NCBI GenBank assembly: GCA_023954475.1
Contig: JAMLHW010000004.1
Span: forward strand, 310,001-374,000
Source of the DNA: Anaerolineae bacterium
GTDB lineage: Bacteria; Chloroflexota; Anaerolineae; Promineifilales; Promineifilaceae
Length of the DNA stretch: 64,000 nt
Direction of reading: 5' to 3'
Shown: in pieces, positions 42,418 to 49,736 of the stretch
Position numbering within the stretch: position 1 is the stretch's first letter
Layout: every line of letters begins with the position of its first letter
Translations under genes and position numbers: made by a program
Notes under the pieces: model-generated
What the model was told of the DNA's origin: nothing
The model's input: the letters and a program-made list of their open reading frames with translations, nothing else
Databases searched by the model: none

Positions 42418-43104
42418 CTAGCGCAGCATCACAACTGGGGTATCCGGGGTCGCTTCGGCCGAAGATTGCACGGTATCGGATATCCACTGTACGTCAAGGT
42501 CGGCGAAGTTGGGGAATCGCTCAAACAGCGCACTCAAATCGAGGGACTCGATCGCTTCTGGGTTAGCGCAGGTCAAGGTGAAGGCAGCCTCAATGTCGCT
42601 GTGGACTTCTTCGTCGCCGTGATCGTCGTCAGCATGGTCGTCATCTGCATGGTCATCCTCATTGTCATGGTCTGAAGCAGATTCCCAATCAGAGATAATT
42701 GCTACCTCTTCAACTACGCACTCAGCGTCGTCATTGAAGCCTAAGAGGTCATCGTTTTCTAAAGATGCGAAAGCATCAGCAACGACTTGCTTATCACTAT
42801 CGCTTGTCGGCTCATACTCAAAACCAACGATGTTGAAAGCGGGGGAATCGAGATCGGCTTGCATGTCGCTGCCACTCCAGGCAATAGTCAATGTCGCTGC
42901 ACCGTGTTCGTGTGCACCGTGTTCGCGCATTTCAGCCGAATCATGGTCATCGTCATGATCGTTATCGTGATCTTCGTCCACCGTATCAGCCCGTGCCGGA
43001 GCAACCGGTTCCGTTGACTGCGAGCTACTGCATGCCGACGCCAACACGCCTATTGCCATCAGGCAGATTACCCCGAGCATCACTTGCTTCATAACCATTC
43101 GCAT
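42418..43104 (-). CDS. ZrgA-family (DUF2796) zinc-binding lipoprotein
   Basis: Predicted zinc receptor of a zinc-uptake system, 228 residues. The ATG at 43104 has AAGGAG upstream and opens a signal peptide ending LASACSSS. The frame is open further upstream but is not signal-like there. The mature part has a His/Asp stretch (about 40-60, DEDHDNDHDDDHD-like), then EHGAHEHGAATLTIAWSG, then SPAFNIVGFEYEPTSDSDKQ, the DUF2796 signature. A second His/Asp run, DDHADDDHADDDHGDE (about 155-170), should also bind metal. It is the first gene of the four-gene operon and sits just behind a perfect dyad operator. Confidence 0.86.
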   Translation of the reverse strand: MRMVMKQVMLGVICLMAIGVLASACSSSQSTEPVAPARADTVDEDHDNDHDDDHDSAEMREHGAHEHGAATLTIAWSGSDMQADLDSPAFNIVGFEYEPTSDSDKQVVADAFASLENDDLLGFNDDAECVVEEVAIISDWESASDHDNEDDHADDDHADDDHGDEEVHSDIEAAFTLTCANPEAIESLDLSALFERFPNFADLDVQWISDTVQSSAEATPDTPVVMLR

Positions 43105-43114
43105 TGTAAGGACT

Positions 43115-43141
43115 CCTTTTTGATATAAAATATCAAAAAGG
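43115..43141. promoter_or_regulatory. Perfect 27-bp dyad operator of the zinc module (Zur/Fur-like)
   Basis: CCTTTTTGATAT (43115-43126), AAA, ATATCAAAAAGG (43130-43141), with no mismatch. It lies between the -10 box and the start codon of the ZrgA-like gene, covering the expected transcription start and the ribosome site. A repressor bound there would shut the operon. AT-rich dyads of this size are typical of Fur/Zur-family sites, and zinc control is inferred from the genes. Confidence 0.78.
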
Positions 43142-43169
43142 ATTATACAGAATTCATATAAGGATGCAA
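43142..43169 (-). promoter_or_regulatory. Promoter of the zinc module
   Basis: Reading the minus strand, TTGCAT (43169-43164), 16 bp, then TATAAT (43147-43142), directly abutting the dyad operator. The same TTGCAT -35 form is used by the tRNA-Sec promoter. Confidence 0.6.
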
Positions 43170-43316
43170 GAGCACAAAATGCTACATTCGGTTTCTTTAT
43201 CAACGCAATTTGGGGAAATGGATCGAAACAATTCAGGCTATCTCTGCAAGCAAACGCAATCCGTGTGAATCGAATCACCCTTCCAAACAGCTTGTTTGGT
43301 GTACTCAATCTGGTGA

Positions 43317-46133
43317 TCAACGCGCTCGGTTTTGCCAGCGGTCGATGATTTCCGGCAATCGGCCGACGCGTTGTCTCAATGTCGTACATTCCGGTAACGC
43401 GGCGATGAACAGCTCACCGTAGCGGCGGCTCAGCACGCGCTTGTCCAGTACAACCACAATGCCCTCGTCGTCAATGCGGCGAATCAATCGGCCGAAACCC
43501 TGCCTGAACTTCAACACCGCCTCCGGAATCGTATACTCATAAAACGCATTTTCAAACGTCTCCGACCGCGCCGCGATGATCGGGTCCGACGGCACATCAA
43601 ACGGCAGCTTGACCAAAACCACCGCCGTCAACGCCGCACCGGGCACATCGACACCTTCCCAAAACGAGCGCGTTCCCAGCAAAACCGCCCGCGCGTCCGG
43701 CTCTTTGAACTGATCGAGCAACTGCTGCCGCGCCGACCCTTCACTCTGAGCCAGCAGCGCGATGCCCAGCTCATCCAAAGCAGGCGCAATCGCCTGCGCC
43801 GTTTCCCGCAACTGCCGGTAGGATGTGAAAAGCACTAGCGTACGCCCTCCCAACGCAGCGACAATATCGACAATGGCCTGATTGACAACTCGTTGATAGC
43901 CAGGCTGATTTGGCTCCGGCACATCTGAACACAGGTAAAGCAGTGTGTTGCTTTCGTAATCAAATGGCGACCCTACCGCCAATTCATCACTGTGACCGGC
44001 ATTCAAACGCGTGCGAATATAGTCAAAGTTCGCCTCGTCATAGCGTCCAAGCGGTGCCGTGCGCAGTGTCGCTGACGTTAAAATCACGGCATCTAGCTGG
44101 TTGAACAGATGCTCCTCAACCAGTGGGCCGACATTGAGCGGTGCCGCATGCAGTGAAACGCGGTCGCGCCACACTTCCGCCCAGTAAATCATCTCGGTAT
44201 TGGGCCGAGCAATAATCTGGTCGAGATTCAGGCGTGTTTCTTCAACGCCGGATGCATTCGCCATCAATGCTGCCTGCAATTCATCGGCATCTGCAATATC
44301 GAAATCCGCATTTTTTAGGTCAGCTAACCCTTTAGCGAGTTTGTTGAAATGTTTTTCGATGCGTTGCAGGGGCACATTGAGATTGTCCCAGGCAATGACG
44401 ACGTCATCCCAACCCGGTTGGGTACGAATACCGTCGATCAGGCGTATCTGTTGCGCGAAATCAGAATTTCGGCCGAAATAATCGCTCAAGAAATAGCGCA
44501 ACGTATCAAACAATTCATCCAATCGAATGTGGGCCAGTTGCCCTTCCTGACGCGCATCCTGTATTGCCTGGGCAAACACATCCTGTGCTTCCTGCGGTAT
44601 GCCACCCAACTGGTTGAGCAATTTACCCAGCAGACCCGCACGGGGACGCGTCACATCGTCCAGAATCGCCTCCAGAAACTTTTTGTCCGCCTGAAAACTC
44701 AGCCCGTTGGTGACCGCGTCTTCGAGATGATGCGCTTCATCGATGATCAAATCACGGAATGGCGGCAAAATCTGGCTGCCGGTTGAGACATTGGCGAGCA
44801 AGAGTGAATGGTTGACAATGACGATATGCGCCATTTCGGCACGACGACGCGCGATGTGCAGCGGACATGATTCGAGCGCACATTCGTTCGTGCGACATTT
44901 GGCAACATCGGCGCTCAGACGCCGCCACGCCATGCGTTCACCCGGTGTACGCAAGCTGATTTCGGAGACATCGCCAGTTTCACTGACACCCAACCAGAGC
45001 AGAATACGCGCATAGACGGCCATTTCATCGGCCGAACCCGGCCCATTGTGACGCATCTGCTTGAACAGGCGCGTACACAAATAATTGTTGCGCCCTTTGC
45101 GCACAGCAGCGCGAAACGCAATCGGAATCAATGCCTGCAGCGCAGGAATATCTTTATGCAGCAACTGATCCTGCAAGTTGATTGTGTTGGTTGAAATGAC
45201 AACGCGTCGCCCATTGATCGCAGCCCAAAATGCAGCCGGTAACAGATAACCGATACTCTTGCCCGTGCCGGTACCTGCTTCAACTAGCAAATGCTGTTGT
45301 TGATTGAGCGCATGACCGACAGCGGCCACCATGTTGAGTTGTTGTTCGCGGAATTCGTAGGCCGGAAAATATTGGCTGAAATTGGCACCGGGTAGCAGCA
45401 TCGACGCGATGGCATCGACGTCAATCGCTTCCAATTCGTGGTCTTCGCGTGCAATGACTGTTTGCCCCTCCAGTCGTGGGGGCCGGAACAGATTGGCGAC
45501 ACGGCTTCTGCTGACCGTACCACTGTCAAATGCGTTTTGCATACCCGATTGCGCCGCGTCGCGGAAGAAAACTGTCTCCGGCCAACCGATACCGTCTCCG
45601 GCTATGATAATCTCTTCCAGCAGCGGCAGCGGAATGCGTGCAGCGCGGTCGAGCAGCACTTCAAACAGGGACACGGTGTGGCGAGCATCGTTGAGGGCGC
45701 GATGATCCTGAAAACGGGCAAATCCAAAATGGGCGATCAGGTTTTCGAGGGAATATCGGCCGATTTCCGGTGCCAGGATCGACGCCAATGTGACTGTATC
45801 GACGCGATAATTGTTCATGGCCAGCCGTTCCGCTTGCAAAAAGCCCTGATCAAAGCCGACGTTATGCCCGACGAGGACGTGGTCGGCGATGATACGCTTA
45901 AGCTGGGCACGGACAGAAATCATGGCCGGTGCATCGGCAACCATATTGTCATCGATGCCGGTCAATTGTGTGATTTCAGATGGAATCGGCCGATTGGGGT
46001 TGATCAGCGTTTCAAACGTATCGAGTGTCTTACCGTCACGCCAGACAACAGCAGCGACTTCAATAATTGCGTCGCGTTGAGGGTTGAGACCAGTTGTTTC
46101 GACATCGACAAAGACGTAGGTGTTGGTGGGCAT
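43317..46133 (-). CDS. DnaQ-like exonuclease fused to DinG-type helicase
   Basis: Predicted DNA-repair protein of 938 residues. The N-terminal DEDDh exonuclease domain (about 1-170) has FVDVETTGLNP (motif I), GHNVGFDQGFL (II) and HRALNDARHT (III). The XPD/DinG-type superfamily 2 helicase domain follows, with Walker A EAGTGTGKSIGYLLPAA, DEAHHLED (II), and C-terminal GRTLVLFTSYRQLRETAQ, GTRSFWEGVDVPG and GFGRLIRR. Cysteines around CRTNECALESCPLH could hold the iron-sulfur cluster seen in this family. A TATAAT on this strand (46171-46166) may be the -10 box. The last 121 bp are duplicated at 39451. Confidence 0.93.
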   Translation of the reverse strand: MPTNTYVFVDVETTGLNPQRDAIIEVAAVVWRDGKTLDTFETLINPNRPIPSEITQLTGIDDNMVADAPAMISVRAQLKRIIADHVLVGHNVGFDQGFLQAERLAMNNYRVDTVTLASILAPEIGRYSLENLIAHFGFARFQDHRALNDARHTVSLFEVLLDRAARIPLPLLEEIIIAGDGIGWPETVFFRDAAQSGMQNAFDSGTVSRSRVANLFRPPRLEGQTVIAREDHELEAIDVDAIASMLLPGANFSQYFPAYEFREQQLNMVAAVGHALNQQQHLLVEAGTGTGKSIGYLLPAAFWAAINGRRVVISTNTINLQDQLLHKDIPALQALIPIAFRAAVRKGRNNYLCTRLFKQMRHNGPGSADEMAVYARILLWLGVSETGDVSEISLRTPGERMAWRRLSADVAKCRTNECALESCPLHIARRRAEMAHIVIVNHSLLLANVSTGSQILPPFRDLIIDEAHHLEDAVTNGLSFQADKKFLEAILDDVTRPRAGLLGKLLNQLGGIPQEAQDVFAQAIQDARQEGQLAHIRLDELFDTLRYFLSDYFGRNSDFAQQIRLIDGIRTQPGWDDVVIAWDNLNVPLQRIEKHFNKLAKGLADLKNADFDIADADELQAALMANASGVEETRLNLDQIIARPNTEMIYWAEVWRDRVSLHAAPLNVGPLVEEHLFNQLDAVILTSATLRTAPLGRYDEANFDYIRTRLNAGHSDELAVGSPFDYESNTLLYLCSDVPEPNQPGYQRVVNQAIVDIVAALGGRTLVLFTSYRQLRETAQAIAPALDELGIALLAQSEGSARQQLLDQFKEPDARAVLLGTRSFWEGVDVPGAALTAVVLVKLPFDVPSDPIIAARSETFENAFYEYTIPEAVLKFRQGFGRLIRRIDDEGIVVVLDKRVLSRRYGELFIAALPECTTLRQRVGRLPEIIDRWQNRAR

Positions 46134-46201
46134 GGACAGACTTTCCGGTGCTGACGATGCCGCAGATTATAGCACAAATTTTCGGTTCACGTCGGTGACA
46201 G

Positions 46202-46474
46202 TTATGGCTCAGGCGGACCAAATGGACTGATGGGGGGATTGGAAAACGGGCCGGTGATGTCATCGTCCGCTGCTGTTTCCCATGTCTGATCCAGCCGCTG
46301 AACGGCATCCCGGTTCACCAGAATGGTGTACAGATTGTCTTGCGGATCGATTGCAATCACGCCAAACTCCGCATCGATCTCATCCGGTGACAGACCGTAC
46401 CGCTCGCAGACATCAGCCACCGTCGGCGGCTCACCGTCCCATGTAAACGTGTACATTACTTGATCGGACTTCAT
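46202..46474 (-). CDS. Small acidic protein of unknown function, next to the S8 peptidase
   Basis: 90 residues from the ATG at 46474. The open frame upstream runs into a palindromic repeat and is not coding-like. The core reads YTFTWDGEPPTVADVCERYGLSPDEIDAEFGVIAIDPQDNLYTILV, a compact alpha/beta pattern. A Pro-rich tail (PFSNPPISPFGPPEP) closes it. I do not recognise the family with confidence. Position directly after a subtilase that has no close propeptide suggests a stand-alone inhibitor or partner, but that is only inference. Confidence 0.6.
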   Translation of the reverse strand: MKSDQVMYTFTWDGEPPTVADVCERYGLSPDEIDAEFGVIAIDPQDNLYTILVNRDAVQRLDQTWETAADDDITGPFSNPPISPFGPPEP

Positions 46475-46492
46475 GTCATCATTATAACGTGA

Positions 46493-46523
46493 AAAACCGG
46501 GTTTCCGGCAGAAACCCGGTTTT
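46493..46523. repeat. Dispersed palindromic repeat, copy 3
   Basis: AAAACCGGGTTTC (46493-46505), CGGCA, GAAACCCGGTTTT (46511-46523): perfect 13-bp arms of the same family as copies 1 and 2. It lies between the S8 peptidase stop and the small acidic protein and could act as a processing or termination site. Confidence 0.9.
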
Positions 46524-46533
46524 ATAAGTTCAT

Positions 46534-48198
46534 TTAGCCACAACAGCCGCAGCCACCGTCATCTTTGGCCGGTTTCGGGTCTTCGTCAGCGGCAGTCGCG
46601 CCTTGTGCTGTCACGAATCCCATAAGGAAGGCGATTTCTTCGGCCGAAAGCGAAGCAGCATCACTTCCCAGGGCTTCACTCAACGCCATCGATGCGGTCT
46701 CACCCGCAGCGGCGCTGGCTCCGATGGTACGGCGTAACCAGATGCTGTCACATAGTTGTGGGTAGCGCCGGCATATGTCGAAGTAACGGCACAGCCACGG
46801 GTAGCGGCTGCAAATGTCAATGACCGGTCGGCACAAGCGATCAACCAGCGCACAGCCGTTGATGACGCCGTAACCGTGCTGGAAATCGTAGCCGGTCGGA
46901 CCGAGGTCTTCGGCTGTACTCGCGACCAGATGGCGAATGGCGGCCGGACTGGTGGTGGAATCGGCCGAATCATACGGGCGTTTCGAACGTATTGCTGCAA
47001 CAACACCGGACACCACCGGTGCAGCTGCCGATGTGCCGCCGTCAGCAGCATACACACCGGAACCCCGGAAATGTGTATATCCTGAGATGTCCGGTTTGCG
47101 TGCTTCCAGATGACCCGGTCCCGTGGACGAGTAGCCGACGCGCGTTTTGGTCGTATCGACACCAGCGACGCTCATGACATGCGGCGATGAATTTGCACCA
47201 TAGATGGTCTGTGTCGTGACACCGTTACAGCGACCATCCGGGCACGGCGCGCCACAATTGCCTGCAGCAAAGATAATGTCGGCTCCCGCTCGCTCCAGCG
47301 TGGCGACGATACGGTTAAAGGGATGGTTGGGATTGTCGCTGTAGTTGCCTGGATGTCCAACAGGGAAATCCCAGTCAGTCGTAAACATGCCCCAACTGTT
47401 GTTGACAACCAGCGACCGGTTTTCGCCCGGACGGCGTGGCGCGTTCATCACATCGAGCAAATGGCGGTAAGCACGTACGGCATCAGACAGGAACGCTCCG
47501 GCAAATCCGGACGGTGTCGGAAAAAATCCGTGCAACAACGCAATGTCCAGGATTGTACATTTGGGTGCGGCGATGCAGACATCGTAGGCGACCATTGTGC
47601 CGTGATCAACCGGAATGCTGCCTGGAGCCGGCGCGGCGCCGTCCCACTTCCAACTGCGTGCGGCGTCAAAGTTAGGCGTTTTGCCGTGTGCGTTGAGGTA
47701 AGCGAGGTTGATGCCGGTATCGACAATGGCAACCAGTACGCCTTCACCGTCCATATCACATTGTCGCATACGGGGAACACAAAGCAACTGTTCTACAGTT
47801 TGATCGTTGCCGACGGCCGGAGAGCCGGGACAAACGGCAAAGTTGGCAATTTCGACATCGGAATAGTAGCCGACGACGGAACGCTTGCGGTTAACTTCAG
47901 TTTCAAAGGCTGCCATATCTTCATCAGCGACGGTGCCACGCACAAGATAGGTCGATGCAGCAGGGCTGTCGTCGACGGCGAGGTTCGCCATGGGATCGAA
48001 CAGCTCGTTCTCTGGATGGGTGCCTGCCTGGATGTTGGGCAACGGTTCGCTGACGTAGGTATCGTCGTAGCTGAAGGTGTCGAAGCTGGGCAGCGCAGCT
48101 GCTTCCAGCGCGGCGGATTCACCCGCAGCAAATGCAGCGGATGCTTCGGCCAATGACTCATTGTAAGCCATTTCAAGAATAATGCGTCTCTCGGTCAT
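46534..48198 (-). CDS. S8 (subtilisin-family) peptidase without signal peptide, with Cys-rich tail
   Basis: Predicted serine protease of 554 residues. The ATG at 48198 has GGAGG 7 bp upstream. An N-terminal region (about 1-130) includes a propeptide-like segment (TYLVRGTVADEDMAAFETEV). The catalytic triad is Asp in VAIVDTGIN, His in VDHGTMVAYD and Ser in DGGTSAAAP. AAGNCGAPC holds the oxyanion Asn. After the catalytic domain comes a repeat-like stretch with RYPWLC and RRYPQLC, an Ala-rich helix, and a tail DDGGCGCCG. No signal peptide is seen, so it may act inside the cell or be exported in another way. The tail recalls metal-binding or modified-peptide termini. Confidence 0.88.
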   Translation of the reverse strand: MTERRIILEMAYNESLAEASAAFAAGESAALEAAALPSFDTFSYDDTYVSEPLPNIQAGTHPENELFDPMANLAVDDSPAASTYLVRGTVADEDMAAFETEVNRKRSVVGYYSDVEIANFAVCPGSPAVGNDQTVEQLLCVPRMRQCDMDGEGVLVAIVDTGINLAYLNAHGKTPNFDAARSWKWDGAAPAPGSIPVDHGTMVAYDVCIAAPKCTILDIALLHGFFPTPSGFAGAFLSDAVRAYRHLLDVMNAPRRPGENRSLVVNNSWGMFTTDWDFPVGHPGNYSDNPNHPFNRIVATLERAGADIIFAAGNCGAPCPDGRCNGVTTQTIYGANSSPHVMSVAGVDTTKTRVGYSSTGPGHLEARKPDISGYTHFRGSGVYAADGGTSAAAPVVSGVVAAIRSKRPYDSADSTTSPAAIRHLVASTAEDLGPTGYDFQHGYGVINGCALVDRLCRPVIDICSRYPWLCRYFDICRRYPQLCDSIWLRRTIGASAAAGETASMALSEALGSDAASLSAEEIAFLMGFVTAQGATAADEDPKPAKDDGGCGCCG

Positions 48199-48442
48199 GG
48201 TATCCTCCGTGATCCATTTCGGCCGAATCGAACCATGGCCGCAATGGAAATAGGTATGCTGGAGCCAATGCGACGGCTCCATACTGGCAATCTGACCTTA
48301 AGACGATTATGCGATTGGGTTTCTTTCCTGTGGATTGGGGACTTCAGCTTGTCGTGGAAAACAAACAGCATGAAGCGACCGACACATCTGTGTTGGCCGC
48401 TTTGAAATTCAACTGTTACGCTGTGTGCTGTGTTTCGGCCGA

Positions 48443-48673
48443 TTACAGCAGATAAACGGTGAGGATCTCTTTGTCAACATCGTGCAATTCGACATTGACC
48501 TGTCTGCCGCTGGTTAAAGCCAGACTACACACCATCAGGCAATTCGTCACACCGGATGGGTTGCCGCCTTTGATCTTGTGCCAGCCACCATCTGCGCCCG
48601 TAATATTGGCGTAACCGTTATCATTATGGTGCGACGTAAACGTTGACGTGATGTTTCGATTGTTTAACCACAT
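48443..48673 (-). CDS. Small conserved-looking protein upstream of the S8 peptidase
   Basis: 76 residues. CAGGAG 8 bp before the ATG is a strong ribosome site, which supports a real gene. It contains TSHHNDNGYANITGADGGWHKIKGG in the N-terminal half and VNVELHDVDKEILTVYLL at the end, so it is probably a small beta-barrel or sandwich. I do not recognise a function. It lies 244 bp upstream of the peptidase on the same strand. The spacer has no terminator I can see, so the two may be co-transcribed. Confidence 0.65.
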   Translation of the reverse strand: MWLNNRNITSTFTSHHNDNGYANITGADGGWHKIKGGNPSGVTNCLMVCSLALTSGRQVNVELHDVDKEILTVYLL

Positions 48674-48802
48674 GGATTGACTCCTGATTGTGAGCGATTT
48701 ATACCGGTATTTTCACCGATCATCTCCATCATAGCATGGAAATCGGGTCTCGTGTAGCAAAAACGCGGCGCAAATAACAACACCACAGCGCATTGTGCAG
48801 CG

Positions 48803-49684
48803 TCAATCTGCACCCTGCAAGGCACGTTTCAAGCCATCGGCCATCAAATTGACGCCAATCACCAAAATTGCGATGGCCGCTGCCGGAAAGGTAAGCGCCC
48901 ACGGTGTCGTCGATACATGCGGACGCGCCTCGTTGACCATCAAGCCCCAATCGGGATTCGGCGGCTGCACGCCGACGCCGAGAAAACCCAATGACGCCAC
49001 CAGAAAGATGGCATATGAAAAACGCAGCGCCGCTTCCACCGTGAGTGCTGGTAAAACGGACGGCAAAATTTCGCGCCCCAGAATATAACCTAGCGACTCG
49101 TTGCGCAAACGCGCCGATTCGACAAATCCCTTATGCTTGACACCGAGCACGACACTGCGCACCACGCGGGCGACAATCGGCGTATAGACAATGATGATGA
49201 CGATCAAAACACTGTTGCGCGATGGGCCAAATGTTCCCAACAGCAGCAACGCCAACAGCAACGCGGGCATCGCTAACAGACTATCAAAAAAGCGCATCAC
49301 ACCTTCGTCAAACATCCCACCAAAGTAGCCGCTGATCAGACCAAAGAAAGCACCGGCCAAAACAGCCAGCAACGTGCCCAAACCAGCGAGCAACAGAATA
49401 TCACGCGCCCCAAGCACGACCCGACTGAACACGTCACGTCCCAGATGATCCGTACCGAACCAATGCGACCGCGACGGCGGTTGCCGCAATGCATCGTAGA
49501 ATTGTTCGTTCATGCCATATGGTGCAATAAGTGGGCCGAAAATCGCCAACAAAACAAACACAATTACGATTGACGTGCCCAATGCAGACGTAGGGGTACT
49601 GAACAATTTGCGTAACGTTTTGAGCAGGTTGTTGCCAGTGGTGACAGACGGAGCGGCGGAAGGTGTGGTTGGTGATAAACTCAC
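48803..49684 (-). CDS. Peptide ABC transporter permease, DppC type
   Basis: Inner-membrane permease of 293 residues with six helices. FGTDHLGRDVFSRVVLGAR (about 75-93) is the DppC/OppC signature. The docking loop ARLRNESLGYILGREILPSVLPAL (about 190-213) and LGFLGVGVQPPNPDWGLMVNEAR near the C-terminus are typical. It follows the binding-protein gene after a palindromic repeat. The matching DppB and ATPase are about 22 kb away at 24.9-28 kb. Confidence 0.93.
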   Translation of the reverse strand: MSLSPTTPSAAPSVTTGNNLLKTLRKLFSTPTSALGTSIVIVFVLLAIFGPLIAPYGMNEQFYDALRQPPSRSHWFGTDHLGRDVFSRVVLGARDILLLAGLGTLLAVLAGAFFGLISGYFGGMFDEGVMRFFDSLLAMPALLLALLLLGTFGPSRNSVLIVIIIVYTPIVARVVRSVVLGVKHKGFVESARLRNESLGYILGREILPSVLPALTVEAALRFSYAIFLVASLGFLGVGVQPPNPDWGLMVNEARPHVSTTPWALTFPAAAIAILVIGVNLMADGLKRALQGAD

Positions 49685-49696
49685 AAGAGAATTGGG

Positions 49697-49729
49697 AGAA
49701 ACCGGGTTTCTTCGAGAAACCCGGTTTCT
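49697..49729. repeat. Dispersed palindromic repeat, copy 4
   Basis: AGAAACCGGGTTTCT (49697-49711), TCG, AGAAACCCGGTTTCT (49715-49729): perfect 15-bp arms. It lies between the DppA- and DppC-type genes. As RNA hairpin it could stabilise the upstream binding-protein message, which is usually needed in excess. Confidence 0.95.
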
Positions 49730-49736
49730 GTATTTT

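Noticed and set aside
39451-43445. Transposon or insertion sequence around the zinc module
   Set aside because: No transposase and no terminal inverted repeats. The flanks are direct copies of a gene end.
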